Part shown: positions 32,896 through 42,871 of the stretch, piece after piece
Numbering within the stretch: position 1 is the stretch's first letter
Layout of the letters: each line of letters opens with the position of its first letter
NCBI GenBank assembly: GCA_934667815.1
Contig: CAKUMO010000006.1
Coordinates: forward strand, 1-64,000
Direction of reading: 5' to 3'
Origin: an uncultured Oscillospiraceae bacterium
Lineage (GTDB): Bacteria > Bacillota > Clostridia > Oscillospirales > Oscillospiraceae
Length of the DNA stretch: 64,000 nt
Position numbers and translations under genes: made by a program
The notes under the pieces: generated by a model
What the model was told of the DNA's origin: nothing
Database searches by the model: none
Seen by the model: the letters and a program-made list of their open reading frames with translations, nothing else

Positions 32896-35340
32896 GTGAT
32901 TGCGCAAATTGCCGTTTCTGCGGCGGTTTTTGCCATTGATAAGCCCTATGACTACCGCATTCCGGAGGGAATGACGCTTGTGCCGGGACTGCGCGTGCGC
33001 GTGCCCTTCGGCAGGGCGAACAAGCCCACGGAGGGTGTCGTGCTGGCACTGGCAGAGGGCAGCGAGGAAAAGCTCAAGCCGGTGGCCGAGATGTTGGACG
33101 ATGCGCCCGTGCTCTCGGAGCGTGAGCTGCATCTGGCCGCATTTCTGCGCGAGCGCTATTTCTGCACGTTTTATGACGCGATTAAGGCAATTTTGCCTGC
33201 GGGCGTGTGGTTTCGCGAAAAATGCCGGTATACGGTCGCTCCGGGGACGGACTGGCGCCATGCCGCCGCACGCCGGCCGGATGCGCTGGCCGTAATGCAG
33301 ACACTCGAATCGCTGGGCGGCAGCGCAGAGCTGGAAACACTGCGCAAGCAGTTTTCTCCGGACGCGCTGGACGACGCGCTGCGCTATCTATTGAAGAAAA
33401 AGCTCGTTTCCTGCGACACGAATCACGCCCGCCGCGTGCACGATAAGACCGAGCGCATTGTCGGCCTCGGCGTTTCCGCAGAGGAGGCGCTGGCCTATGC
33501 GCAGACGAAGCGCCGCAGCGCGGCCATGCAGTGCGCCGTGCTGGAAATGCTCGCCGCGCTGGGCGAGTGTGCGGCCAAGGAGCTGTGCTATTTTACCGGC
33601 GCGACGAATGCGACGCTGAACCGTCTGGAACAGCTTGGCTATCTGGTCTCGCGAGAGCAGGAGGAGCTGCGCTGCAAAATTGCCGCACCCGACCGGCCTG
33701 CCGCGCCCATTGTGCTCAACGAGGAGCAGCAGGCGGCCTTCGACGGCCTTTCGGCGCAGTATGCGCAGGGAAAGCCCGGTGTGGCGCTGCTCTACGGTGT
33801 GACCGGCAGCGGCAAGACCTCGGTCTATCTGCGCCTCATTTCGCGCTGCCTCACGGACGGCCGGTCAGCCGTTGTGCTGGTGCCGGAGATCGCGCTCACG
33901 CCGCAGCTTCTGTCGCTGTTTGCCGCGCACTTTGGGGAAAGAGTCGCCGTACTGCACAGCAGCCTGTCGATCGTCGAGCGCTACGACGCGTGGAAGCGCA
34001 TCAGAAGCGGCGACGCCCGCGTGATTTTAGGCACGCGCTCTGCCGTCTTTGCACCTGCGCAGAACCTCGGCCTGCTCATCGTGGACGAGGAGCAGGAGCA
34101 CACCTATAAATCCGAAAATTCTCCGCGGTATCATGCGCGCGAGGTCGCGATCTATCGCGGCGTGCAGGAGGGGGCGCTGGTGGTGCTCGGCTCTGCGACG
34201 CCCAGCGTTGAGACCATGTATCGCGCGAAGAAAGATATTTACCGCCTTTATACCATGCACCGCCGCTACAACCGGCAGGCGCTCCCGTCGGTGGAGCTGG
34301 CCGATATGAAGCAGGAGCTGAAGTCCGGCAATCCGACGGCCATCAGCGAACCGCTGCTGCTTGCCCTGCGCGAGAACGTGAAAAACGGACAGCAGTCCAT
34401 CCTTTTTCTCAACCGGCGCGGCACCAGCCGCATGATCGCCTGCGTGGACTGCGGGTATGTGCCCGTGTGCCCGGCGTGCAGCGTGAATCTGACCTATCAC
34501 CATGCGAATAACCGGCTGATGTGCCATTACTGCGGCCGTTCCGAGCCGCTGCCCGTGCGCTGCCCGGTTTGCGGCGGCCACCTCAAGCAGATCGGCTTCG
34601 GTACGCAGAAGGTGCAGGAGCAGTTGGAGGCACTTTTGCCCGGCGTGCGGGTGCTGCGCATGGATGCGGACACGGTTTCCGCGACCAATACGCATGAAAA
34701 GCTCCTGCGCGAGTTTCAGGAGCAGCAGATTCCCATTCTGCTTGGCACGCAGATGGTGACCAAGGGACTGAATTTTGAAAACGTGACGCTCGTGGGCGTG
34801 CTCGATGCGGATATGTCGCTCTATGTCGGCTCTTACAAGGCCACGGAGACGACCTTCAGCATGATTACGCAGGTCGTAGGCCGCGCGGGACGCGGGGCAC
34901 TCGGCGGACGGGCGCTCATTCAGACCATGACGCCGAGAAATCAGGTGCTGGAGCTGGCTGCGCAGCAGAATTACGACGCATTTTTCGAAAACGAGTTGCC
35001 GCTGCGCCGTGCACGCGGCTGCCCGCCATATCGTGACCTTTTGACCGTGACCTTTCACGGGCTGGATGAGCAGGAGGTCTGGCGCGGTGCGCAGGACTTC
35101 CGCCGAATGCTGCAAGCGCAGCTTGCTTCGCCGTTTTACAAGACAGAACAGGTCAGCCTGCTTGGCCCCGCGCCTGCGGCGGTCGCACGGGTCAACTACC
35201 GCTATCGCTGTCGGTTGACCCTGAGCTGCGTCAATACGCGCACGCTGCGCAGGCTCGTGGCCTATTGCATGCAGGAATTTGCAAAGAATCGAAAATACCG
35301 CGCCGTCGGCGTGTTTGCCGACGTGAACAGCGACGAATGA
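32896..35340 (+). CDS. priA: Primosomal helicase PriA
   Basis: An 814-residue superfamily 2 helicase that restarts stalled replication forks. The N-terminal 3'-binding domain (1-100) begins IAQIAVSAAVFAIDKPYDYRIPE. Walker A is GVTGSGKTS near 300, the DEAH-like box is VDEEQEHTYKSE near 395, and eight zinc cysteines run from CVDCGYVPVCPAC to CPVCGG (about 516-561). Helicase motif VI is QVVGRAGRG. Start is GTG at 32896, needed to keep the 3'-binding domain intact, with AAAGGTG about 11 bases upstream. Confidence 0.95.
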   Translation: MIAQIAVSAAVFAIDKPYDYRIPEGMTLVPGLRVRVPFGRANKPTEGVVLALAEGSEEKLKPVAEMLDDAPVLSERELHLAAFLRERYFCTFYDAIKAILPAGVWFREKCRYTVAPGTDWRHAAARRPDALAVMQTLESLGGSAELETLRKQFSPDALDDALRYLLKKKLVSCDTNHARRVHDKTERIVGLGVSAEEALAYAQTKRRSAAMQCAVLEMLAALGECAAKELCYFTGATNATLNRLEQLGYLVSREQEELRCKIAAPDRPAAPIVLNEEQQAAFDGLSAQYAQGKPGVALLYGVTGSGKTSVYLRLISRCLTDGRSAVVLVPEIALTPQLLSLFAAHFGERVAVLHSSLSIVERYDAWKRIRSGDARVILGTRSAVFAPAQNLGLLIVDEEQEHTYKSENSPRYHAREVAIYRGVQEGALVVLGSATPSVETMYRAKKDIYRLYTMHRRYNRQALPSVELADMKQELKSGNPTAISEPLLLALRENVKNGQQSILFLNRRGTSRMIACVDCGYVPVCPACSVNLTYHHANNRLMCHYCGRSEPLPVRCPVCGGHLKQIGFGTQKVQEQLEALLPGVRVLRMDADTVSATNTHEKLLREFQEQQIPILLGTQMVTKGLNFENVTLVGVLDADMSLYVGSYKATETTFSMITQVVGRAGRGALGGRALIQTMTPRNQVLELAAQQNYDAFFENELPLRRARGCPPYRDLLTVTFHGLDEQEVWRGAQDFRRMLQAQLASPFYKTEQVSLLGPAPAAVARVNYRYRCRLTLSCVNTRTLRRLVAYCMQEFAKNRKYRAVGVFADVNSDE

Positions 35341-35351
35341 AGGGATTTACC

Positions 35352-35849
35352 ATGGCACTTAGAAGAATTCTCACCGCCGAGGACCCGGCACTGCACAAGG
35401 TCTGCCGCCCTGTGACCAAATTTGACGACAAGCTAGGCACGCTGCTCGACGATATGGCCGAGACGGTGGTCGATGCCAACGGCGTCGGCCTTGCCGCGCC
35501 GCAGATCGGCATTCTGCGCCGGATCGTCGTGATCGATCTGGGCGAGGAGATCGTGGAGCTGGTCAATCCGGAGATCGTCGAGACCTCCGGCGAGCAGGAC
35601 GGCATGGAGGGCTGCCTGAGCGTTCCGGGCGAGTACTGGATGGTCAAGCGGCCGAATTATGCCAAGGTGCGCGCACAGGATCGTAACGGCGAGTGGTTCG
35701 AGTTGGAGGGTGAGGAGCTGATCGCGCGCTGCATCTGCCACGAATGCGACCACCTCGACGGCCATCTTTACACCGAAATTGCCTATCACAAGCTCACCGA
35801 CGAGGAGATCGAGGCTATGCACGGCGGTGCGGAGGATGAGGAAGCATGA
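35352..35849 (+). CDS. def: Peptide deformylase
   Basis: A 165-residue metallohydrolase removing N-formyl groups from nascent proteins. The three motifs are GVGLAAPQIG (44-53), EGCLSVPG (86-93, metal Cys88) and HECDH (130-134). The ATG at 35352 has AAGGGA six bases upstream; an ATG 15 bases earlier overlaps priA. It precedes fmt, the enzyme that adds the formyl group. Confidence 0.96.
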   Translation: MALRRILTAEDPALHKVCRPVTKFDDKLGTLLDDMAETVVDANGVGLAAPQIGILRRIVVIDLGEEIVELVNPEIVETSGEQDGMEGCLSVPGEYWMVKRPNYAKVRAQDRNGEWFELEGEELIARCICHECDHLDGHLYTEIAYHKLTDEEIEAMHGGAEDEEA

Positions 35850-36760
35850 GAGTCGTCTTTATGGGAACGCCCGACATCTCCGCGACCTGCTTAAAGCGCC
35901 TGATTGCGGAGCACTTTGATGTGGTCGGCGTTTATACCAAGCCGGATATGCCGAAGAACCGCGGCATGAAGCTCGTCATGTCCGATACGAAGCTCTGCGC
36001 ACTTGAGGCGGGACTGACGGTTTATCAGCCGGCGACCTTCCGCGACGATGCCGTTGTGGAGGAGCTGCGGGCGCTGAAGCCGGACGTCATCGCCGTGGTC
36101 GCCTATGGGAAGATCCTGCCGCAGCGCGTGCTGGACATTCCGCGCCTCGGCTGCATCAACATCCATGCAAGCGTCCTGCCGGAGCTGCGCGGCTCGGGGC
36201 CGGTGCAGTGGGCGATTTTGAACGGGATGGACGAGACCGGCGTGACCGCAATGTATATGTCCGCCGGGATGGACGAGGGCGACATCATCGAGATTCGCAA
36301 AACGCCCATCGAGCCTTATGAAAATGCGCAGAGCCTGCTCGACCGTCTGGCCGAGATCGGTGGGGAGCTGTTGTGCGACACGCTGCGCGCCGTGCAGGCA
36401 GGGACGGTTACGCGCACACCGCAGGACAACGAAAAAGCGACCTATGCGCCCATGCTGACCAAGGCGCTGTGCCCCATCGACTGGACGAGGTCCATGCGCC
36501 AGATCGTCGATCAGGTACGCGGCCTTGACCCGTGGCCGGTGGCGACGGCGGAGCTGGGCGGCACGCATTTTAAGATCTACTCCGTCCGACCGACGGACAA
36601 GCCGACGGATAAACAGCCCGGAACGCCCGTGGCGCTGACGAAGCGTGCACTGGAGGTCGCCTGCGGCAACGGCGTTCTTGAAATACTGGAATTGCAGGCC
36701 GACGGCGGCAAGCGCATGCGCGCCCCGGACTATTTCCGCGGCCATCCCATCGTCCTATGA
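35846..36760 (+). CDS. fmt: Methionyl-tRNA formyltransferase
   Basis: A 304-residue enzyme that formylates initiator Met-tRNA using 10-formyl-THF. It starts RVVFMGTPDISATCL. The catalytic Asn-His-Asp set appears in GCINIHASVLPELRGSGPVQWAILNG, and the loop continues TAMYMSAGMDEGDI. The C-terminal OB domain starts near 210. It overlaps def and rsmB by 4 bases each. Confidence 0.95.
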   Translation: MRVVFMGTPDISATCLKRLIAEHFDVVGVYTKPDMPKNRGMKLVMSDTKLCALEAGLTVYQPATFRDDAVVEELRALKPDVIAVVAYGKILPQRVLDIPRLGCINIHASVLPELRGSGPVQWAILNGMDETGVTAMYMSAGMDEGDIIEIRKTPIEPYENAQSLLDRLAEIGGELLCDTLRAVQAGTVTRTPQDNEKATYAPMLTKALCPIDWTRSMRQIVDQVRGLDPWPVATAELGGTHFKIYSVRPTDKPTDKQPGTPVALTKRALEVACGNGVLEILELQADGGKRMRAPDYFRGHPIVL

Positions 36761-38049
36761 CGGGCAGAGACGCTGCGCTGCGTGCGCTTCTAGCCTGCCG
36801 GAAAAGCGGCGCGTGGTCGGACGGCGCACTCAAGGAGCTGCTGCGCGGCATGGAGCGGAGAGAGGCTGCGCTGGCCAGCAGGCTTTGCTACGGCGTGCTG
36901 CAAAACCGCATGCTGCTGGACTGGCAGCTTGCGCGGTTTACAAGGCTCGAGAAATTGCAGCCCGCGGTGCATGAAATTCTGCGTCTTGCGCTATATCAAC
37001 TGACACTGGCAGATAAAATTCCGGCCTCTGCTGCCGTGAACGAGGCTGTGGAGCAGACCAAGCGCTTTGCCAATCCGCAGGCAGCACGGCTGGTCAACGC
37101 CGTGCTGCGCAATGCGCTGCGTGCGCAGCCGCTTCCGCAGCCGGAGAGCCTGAGCGTGAAATACAGCCACCCGCAGGAATTGACCGAACTTTTTCTTGAG
37201 CAATTTGGCCCGGAAACCACGGAAACGCTCTTAAAAAGTCACAACGAAGCGCCGCAGACCGTATTGCAGATCAACCTCCTGCGCACTACGACACAGGAGG
37301 TTATGAAAGCACTGCTTGGAGCCAACGTGGAATGCAGCGTCCATCCGTGGCTGCCGGACTGCCTGACCGTGCGCGGTACGGGCAGCTTGGAGCAGCTTGC
37401 GGCGTTTGAACAGGGACTACTCTATGTGCAGGACGCGGCGGCGCGGCTGGCGGTCGAGGCTGCCGGGTTAGAGCCGGATATGCGCGTGCTGGACTGCTGT
37501 GCCGCACCGGGCGGAAAGAGCTTTGCCGCGGCGATCGCGATGCAGAATCGCGGGAGTATCACTTCGTGTGATATTCACCCGCATAAATTGCAGCTTATCG
37601 AGCGCGGCGCCGCGCGGCTGGGTATCTCAATTTTACAGACACGTTTGCAGGATGCCTCCAAGCCCGTGCCTGAATGGGAAAACGTCATGGATGCGGTGCT
37701 GGCCGATGTGCCGTGCTCCGGCCTCGGCGTTATCCGCAAGAAGCCGGACATTCGCTATAAAAACCTCGCGCAGACCGAGCGCCTGCCGGAGATCCAGCTT
37801 GCGATCCTGCGGCAGCAGGCACACTACGTCAAACCCGGCGGCGTGCTGCTTTACAGCACCTGCACGATTCTGAAACGTGAAAACGAGGAGGTTGTGCAGG
37901 CATTCTTGCGGGATGATCCGCAGTTTTCTGCGGAAACCGTTCATTTTCCGCAAAACTCCGGCATTCCGGACGGAGCGATGACCACGCTCTTGCCATGTAC
38001 GCACGGAACGGACGGATTTTTCATCTGTAAACTCAGGAGGAAGCCTTGA
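36757..38049 (+). CDS. rsmB: 16S rRNA m5C967 methyltransferase
   Basis: A 430-residue enzyme with an N-terminal NusB-like RNA-binding domain (about 1-140) and a C-terminal Rossmann methyltransferase. SAM motif I is LDCCAAPGGKS near 248. The catalytic cysteines are in DVPCSGLGVIRKKPDIRY near 318 and LYSTCTI near 370. It methylates 16S rRNA. It overlaps fmt and rlmN by 4 bases in the usual def-fmt-rsmB-rlmN order. Confidence 0.94.
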   Translation: MTGRDAALRALLACRKSGAWSDGALKELLRGMERREAALASRLCYGVLQNRMLLDWQLARFTRLEKLQPAVHEILRLALYQLTLADKIPASAAVNEAVEQTKRFANPQAARLVNAVLRNALRAQPLPQPESLSVKYSHPQELTELFLEQFGPETTETLLKSHNEAPQTVLQINLLRTTTQEVMKALLGANVECSVHPWLPDCLTVRGTGSLEQLAAFEQGLLYVQDAAARLAVEAAGLEPDMRVLDCCAAPGGKSFAAAIAMQNRGSITSCDIHPHKLQLIERGAARLGISILQTRLQDASKPVPEWENVMDAVLADVPCSGLGVIRKKPDIRYKNLAQTERLPEIQLAILRQQAHYVKPGGVLLYSTCTILKRENEEVVQAFLRDDPQFSAETVHFPQNSGIPDGAMTTLLPCTHGTDGFFICKLRRKP

Positions 38050-39083
38050 AAGACATCAAATCCATGACCCTTGAGGAGCTGACGCAGGAGCTTGCCGCGC
38101 TCGGCGAGCCGGCCTTCCGCGCCGGCCAGGTCTATCAGTGGATGCACCGCGGCGCGCGCAGCTTCGACGAAATGACGAATCTTTCCAAGCCGCTGCGCGA
38201 GCGCCTGAAGGCCGAATATGCGCTCACACCGCCGGAGGTCGCACGAAAGCTCGTTTCGGCCAAGGACGGCACGATCAAGTATCTCTGGCGCCTGTCTGAC
38301 GGCAACTGCGTCGAGAGCGTCCTCATGCGTTACCACCACGGCAACACCGTGTGTATCTCCTCGGAGGTCGGCTGCGCGATGGGCTGCGCCTTCTGCGCGT
38401 CCACAAAGGGCGGCCTTGTGCGCAGGCTCACGCCTGCGGAAATGCTCGATCAGGTGCTGTTCACGCAGCTCGATTCCGGCCTTCCGGTGTCGAACATCGT
38501 GCTCATGGGCATCGGAGAGCCGCTGGATAATTATGATACCGTAGTGCGCTTTCTGACGCTTGTGAACTCGGAAAAGGGCATGAATATCGGCATGCGACAC
38601 ATCAGCCTGTCCACCTGCGGTCTGGTCGACCGGATCGAGCGGCTCGCGGAGGAGGACTTGCAGCTCACGCTGTCGGTCTCCCTGCACGCACCGTGCAACG
38701 AGATCCGCAGCACCATCATGCCGATCAACCGGCGCTATCCCGTCGAGGCGCTGCTGACGGCGTGCCGGCATTATTTTGAAAAAACAGGAAGAAGAATTTC
38801 CTTTGAATATGCGATGATCCGGGATGTCAACGACTCTGCCGAGATGGCCGAGCTGCTTGCAAAGCGGCTGCGTGGCATTGCGGCGCATGTGAATCTCATC
38901 CCGCTGAATAACATCGAAGAAAGCCCGCTCAAGCCGAGCCTGCCTGCGACCGTTCTGGCCTTTCAGAAGGCGCTCGAGGCGCACGGCATCCCCGCGACGG
39001 TGCGCCGGACGCTGGGCAGCGACATCAACGCTTCGTGCGGGCAGCTAAGAAGAAAATACGAACTTGGCGGAAAGGGGTGCTGA
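38046..39083 (+). CDS. rlmN: Dual-specificity 23S rRNA/tRNA A2 methyltransferase
   Basis: A 345-residue radical SAM enzyme methylating C2 of A2503 in 23S rRNA and A37 in some tRNAs. The cluster motif GCAMGCAFCASTKGG gives CxxxCxxC near 110-117. GEPLDNYD, SLHAPCNEIR and the catalytic cysteine in SDINASCGQLR near 333 are present. Start: the first codon after the rsmB overlap, a TTG at 38046, with AGGAGG just upstream. Confidence 0.95.
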   Translation: MKDIKSMTLEELTQELAALGEPAFRAGQVYQWMHRGARSFDEMTNLSKPLRERLKAEYALTPPEVARKLVSAKDGTIKYLWRLSDGNCVESVLMRYHHGNTVCISSEVGCAMGCAFCASTKGGLVRRLTPAEMLDQVLFTQLDSGLPVSNIVLMGIGEPLDNYDTVVRFLTLVNSEKGMNIGMRHISLSTCGLVDRIERLAEEDLQLTLSVSLHAPCNEIRSTIMPINRRYPVEALLTACRHYFEKTGRRISFEYAMIRDVNDSAEMAELLAKRLRGIAAHVNLIPLNNIEESPLKPSLPATVLAFQKALEAHGIPATVRRTLGSDINASCGQLRRKYELGGKGC

Positions 39084-39084
39084 G

Positions 39085-39819
39085 ATGGAGGCATGGGGAC
39101 TGTCGGACACCGGCAATGTCCGCAAGCAAAATCAGGATTACTACCGAATCGAGCAGTTCACGGGCGGTGCGCTTCTGGCCGTGGTCTGCGACGGCATGGG
39201 CGGTGCCAAGGCGGGCAATGTTGCAAGCAAGCTCGCCTGCGAGGTGTTCGCAGGAGAGGTCAAACGCTCCTTCCGGCCGGAAAAATCGCCCAAGGAACAG
39301 GAGAGCATGCTGCGCGAGGCGGCTGCGCTGGCCAATCGCTCGGTGTTTGAGCATTCGCAGCTCAGCGAGGAATTTTCCGGCATGGGCACGACGCTCGTCG
39401 CGGTGCTGATCCTCAAGAGCCTGAGCGCGTTGGTTCTCAACATCGGAGACAGCCGCGCGTATCTGCTCAATTCCGACGGCGTTCGCTGCGTCACGGTCGA
39501 TCATTCTCTTGTGGAGCTGATGGTGCAGCGAGGCGAGATCACGCCCGAGCAGGCGAAAAATCATCCCGGCAAAAACCTCATCACGCGCGCCGTCGGCACC
39601 GAGCCGCAGGTGAGTGCGGATGTGTTCCCGCTCCAGCTCGGAAAAAACGACTGCATTCTCCTGTGTTCGGACGGCCTTTCCAACCAGATGGCCGATCAGG
39701 AGATCCTGTTTGAGGTCATCCACGGTGCGCATAAGTCCGACTGCTGCCAGCGGCTCTTGCAGATCGCAAAGGAGCGCGGCGCACCGGACAATGTGACCTC
39801 GGTATTGATCGCAGTTTAA
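39085..39819 (+). CDS. prpC: PP2C-type Ser/Thr protein phosphatase
   Basis: A 244-residue metal-dependent phosphatase. It begins EAWGLSDTGNVRKQNQDYY; VCDGMGGAKAGN, GTTLVAVLI, NIGDSRAYLL and LCSDGLSNQM provide the Mg/Mn aspartates. It reverses PrkC phosphorylation. The ATG at 39085 follows AAAGGGG and comes one base after the rlmN stop. Confidence 0.95.
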   Translation: MEAWGLSDTGNVRKQNQDYYRIEQFTGGALLAVVCDGMGGAKAGNVASKLACEVFAGEVKRSFRPEKSPKEQESMLREAAALANRSVFEHSQLSEEFSGMGTTLVAVLILKSLSALVLNIGDSRAYLLNSDGVRCVTVDHSLVELMVQRGEITPEQAKNHPGKNLITRAVGTEPQVSADVFPLQLGKNDCILLCSDGLSNQMADQEILFEVIHGAHKSDCCQRLLQIAKERGAPDNVTSVLIAV

Positions 39820-39900
39820 TTGAAAGCAGCGTCGCTTATTTGCGGCAGGTTATTTCGGTCTTCGTTCACCGACGAGAACGAACAGCGGATAGGAGTTAGT

Positions 39901-41931
39901 ATGGATAACTACATAGGCAGACTTCTGGATAATCGCTATGAGATCCTTGAAGTGATCGGCACCGGCGGCATGGCCGTCGTCTATAAGGCACTGTGCCACC
40001 GCCTGAACCGGTTGGTCGCCATCAAGATCCTCAAGGACGAGTTTTCCCGCGATCAGGAGTTTCGCAGACGCTTCCATGCGGAATCGCAGGCGGTTGCGAT
40101 GCTGTCGCACCCGAACATCGTGAGCGTTTATGACGTTTCGCGTTCCGGCGATGTGGATTATATTGTCATGGAGCTGATCGAGGGCATCACGCTCAAGCAG
40201 TATCTGGAGAAAAAAGGCCGCCTGAACTGGCGCGAGACCCTGCATTTCTCCATGCAGATTGCCAAGGCGCTCGAGCACGCGCACAGCCGCGGCATCGTGC
40301 ACCGCGACATCAAGCCGCATAACATCATGATCCTCAAGGACGGCAGCATCAAAGTCGCGGACTTCGGCATTGCCCGCATCGGCTCTGCGCAGAATACGCT
40401 CACGCGTGAAGCGCTCGGTTCCGTGCACTATATCTCGCCGGAGCAGGCCAAGGGCGGCCATGTGGACAGCCGCAGCGACCTGTATTCTCTCGGTGTCGTG
40501 ATGTACGAGATGCTCACGGGACGCACCCCCTATGACGGCGAGACGCCTGTCTCTGTGGCCATTCAGCACATCAACGGCGGCGCGACGCCTCCGGGTGAGC
40601 TGGTTGACGGCATTCCGCGCGGCATCGAGCAGATCACCATGCACGCCATGGAGGTCAATCCCGACGCGCGCTACGCCTCCGCGACCGAAATGCTCCATGA
40701 CATGGAGGAATTCCGCAAGAATCCGGGCATTACTTTCCTGTATTTCGGCGGGAATGCGCCCGAAATGGCGCCGCCGGTGCGCACACCGCGTCCCGCTGCA
40801 CCGCGCAGCGAAGCAGAGCGCTATGCCGCTGCCCGCAGAACCGCCGACCGCAGCCCCGACGAACGCCGCGCAGAGCGTGAGCGCCGCGAAGCCGAACAGG
40901 CTGCGGAAAAGAAGCGCCGCCTGAAGCTCATCGGGATCCTCTCCGGTGCGGGTGTGGCTGTGATTCTGCTCATTGTGCTGCTCATCAGCCTGCTCGGCGG
41001 AAGTAAGGATCCGACGAACACTGTCGATACCGTTTCCGTGCCGAATTTCGTCGGCATGCAGATCGATGCCATCAACCCGGACGACTATCCCGAGCTGAAC
41101 ATCGACATCGCGGGCGCGACTTATGAATACAATGAAAACTATCCCAAGGGGCAGGTCTACGACCAGTCCCCTAAGGCCAACGATCAGGTCAAGGGCGGCA
41201 AAACCCGCACCGTCACCCTGAAGGTTAGCCTCGGTGAGGAAACCAACAAGATGCCGGATTTTGTCAATCAGACGGAAACCAGCGCTCTTGCGCAGCTTAA
41301 CGCGATGAACCTCGGCCTGAAGATCACGACCAAGGAAGAATCCAGCGACACGATCGTTGCGGGTTATGTCATCCGCACCGAGCCGACGGCCAATACCGAG
41401 CTGACCAAGGAGCAGGCTGTCACGATCTACATCAGCCTCGGCTCGACCAAGATGCCCGAGCTGAAGCTGCAGACGAAGGCAAATGCTGAGGCGCTTCTGA
41501 AGGCGATGGGGCTGAACCTCAAGACGACCTTCCTCGAGGAGGAGAGCGACGATGTTGCCGAGGGCAGCGTCACGCGCACCGAGCCTGCCTCCGGCAGTGA
41601 GCTGAGCAAGGGTCAGGTCGTTACGGTCTATATCAGCAAGGGCAACGGCAAGCTCAAGGTCCCGTCCGTCGAGGGACTGGATGTCATGGATGCCATCAAG
41701 CTCCTGCGTGAGGCCGGGCTGACTTATGACATCAAGCGCGTGTTCAGCGAGACCGAGGAAAAGGATCGTGTCATCCGACAGAGTGAAAAGGCCAACACGC
41801 AGGTCGCCAAGGATACTGTCGTGACGCTCGAGGTCTCCGACGGTCCCGCGCCGACCAATCCGCCGACGGAGCCGACGCAGCCTACCACGGAGCCAACGCA
41901 GCCTACCACGCCGGAGGAACCGGTCGGCTGA
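39901..41931 (+). CDS. prkC: PASTA-domain Ser/Thr protein kinase
   Basis: A 676-residue membrane kinase of the PknB/PrkC type. The cytosolic kinase domain (about 12-270) has the glycine loop GTGGMAVVY, K42, HRDIKPHN (catalytic D136) and DFG (154-156). A basic Arg/Glu linker leads to one membrane helix (about 345-367). Four PASTA repeats follow (about 378-448, 450-516, 517-584, 585-648), which sense muropeptides or lipid II. The last ~28 residues are a Pro/Thr tail repeating EPTQPTT. The start at 39901 has AGGAGTT upstream. The prpC-prkC-rsgA order is standard. Confidence 0.95.
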   Translation: MDNYIGRLLDNRYEILEVIGTGGMAVVYKALCHRLNRLVAIKILKDEFSRDQEFRRRFHAESQAVAMLSHPNIVSVYDVSRSGDVDYIVMELIEGITLKQYLEKKGRLNWRETLHFSMQIAKALEHAHSRGIVHRDIKPHNIMILKDGSIKVADFGIARIGSAQNTLTREALGSVHYISPEQAKGGHVDSRSDLYSLGVVMYEMLTGRTPYDGETPVSVAIQHINGGATPPGELVDGIPRGIEQITMHAMEVNPDARYASATEMLHDMEEFRKNPGITFLYFGGNAPEMAPPVRTPRPAAPRSEAERYAAARRTADRSPDERRAERERREAEQAAEKKRRLKLIGILSGAGVAVILLIVLLISLLGGSKDPTNTVDTVSVPNFVGMQIDAINPDDYPELNIDIAGATYEYNENYPKGQVYDQSPKANDQVKGGKTRTVTLKVSLGEETNKMPDFVNQTETSALAQLNAMNLGLKITTKEESSDTIVAGYVIRTEPTANTELTKEQAVTIYISLGSTKMPELKLQTKANAEALLKAMGLNLKTTFLEEESDDVAEGSVTRTEPASGSELSKGQVVTVYISKGNGKLKVPSVEGLDVMDAIKLLREAGLTYDIKRVFSETEEKDRVIRQSEKANTQVAKDTVVTLEVSDGPAPTNPPTEPTQPTTEPTQPTTPEEPVG

Positions 41932-42815
41932 TGGACTTTGGCGGGAGAATCGTAAAAGCGCTCAGCGGCTTTTACTATGTGCGCACGCCGGACGGACAGA
42001 TCGTCGAGTGCCGTGCACGCGGAAAATTCCGAAAAGAACACCTCTCGCCGCTTGTGGGCGACGAGGTCGAATGCAGCCGCGAGGGCGGCCGCGGAATGAT
42101 CGAACGCGTCTTGCCGCGCCGCAACGCCTTTGTGCGTCCGGCGGTGAGCAATCTCGACGCGCTGGTCATCTTCGCCAGCGAGACCAATCCCGTGACCGAT
42201 CCCTTTTTGATCGACCGTGTCAGTGCCATCGCGGGCAATCAGGGCGTGCCGGTGCTGCTGTGCATCAACAAGATCGACCTGAGCGACTGCGGCCGGCTGT
42301 ATGAGATCTACACGGGCGCGGGCTTTGAGGTGTTCCGCACCAGTGCCGTCAGCGGCGAGGGAATAGAGGCGCTTGCCGCGCGGATTCGCGGAAAGACCGT
42401 CGCCTTCACGGGTAATTCCGGCGTGGGCAAGAGCAGCGTGCTCAACCGCATCGCGCCGGACTTCGCAGCTAAAACCGGTGAGGTCTCGGAGAAGCTCGGC
42501 CGCGGCCGTCACACGACGCGCCACGTCGAGCTGTGCAGTCTGGCCGACGGCACCGGCCTGATCGATACACCGGGCTTTTCCTCCTTCGATACCGACCAGA
42601 TGGAGGTCATTTTGAAGGAGAATCTGCAATACGCTTTTCCGGACTTCGCGCCATATCTGGGTAAATGCCGCTACCACGACTGCGCTCATCTGTGCGAGCC
42701 GGGCTGCGCGGTGCTAGAGGCCCTGAAGGACGGAAAGCTCCGGCCCACACGCCACGCCAGCTACGTCCGCCTCTATGAAGCGGCCAAGGACGTCAAGCCG
42801 TGGGAGCTGAAATAG
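41931..42815 (+). CDS. rsgA: Ribosome small subunit-dependent GTPase
   Basis: A 294-residue circularly permuted GTPase (YloQ) acting in late 30S maturation. An N-terminal OB fold precedes G4 (CINKIDLSD), G1 (GNSGVGKSS near 160), G3 (DTPGFSS) and the C-terminal zinc motif CRYHDCAHLCEPGC. Its ATG overlaps the prkC stop by one base. It is the last gene before the operon terminator. The usual neighbour rpe is absent. Confidence 0.95.
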   Translation: MDFGGRIVKALSGFYYVRTPDGQIVECRARGKFRKEHLSPLVGDEVECSREGGRGMIERVLPRRNAFVRPAVSNLDALVIFASETNPVTDPFLIDRVSAIAGNQGVPVLLCINKIDLSDCGRLYEIYTGAGFEVFRTSAVSGEGIEALAARIRGKTVAFTGNSGVGKSSVLNRIAPDFAAKTGEVSEKLGRGRHTTRHVELCSLADGTGLIDTPGFSSFDTDQMEVILKENLQYAFPDFAPYLGKCRYHDCAHLCEPGCAVLEALKDGKLRPTRHASYVRLYEAAKDVKPWELK

Positions 42816-42830
42816 AGAAATTGGTATAAT

Positions 42831-42871
42831 ACCGCTCTCTGCGCATAAACATGGCGCAGGGGGCGGTTTTT
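42831..42871 (+). terminator. Terminator of the cdaA-rsgA operon
   Basis: ACCGC (42831-42835) and CTGCGC (42839-42844) pair with GCGCAG (42854-42859) and GCGGT (42863-42867), followed by a T5 run. It ends exactly at the start codon of the next small reading frame. Confidence 0.75.

Noticed and set aside
42825..42830. TATAAT as promoter of the small membrane peptide
   Set aside because: No -35 at suitable spacing, and it lies at the base of the terminator stem.
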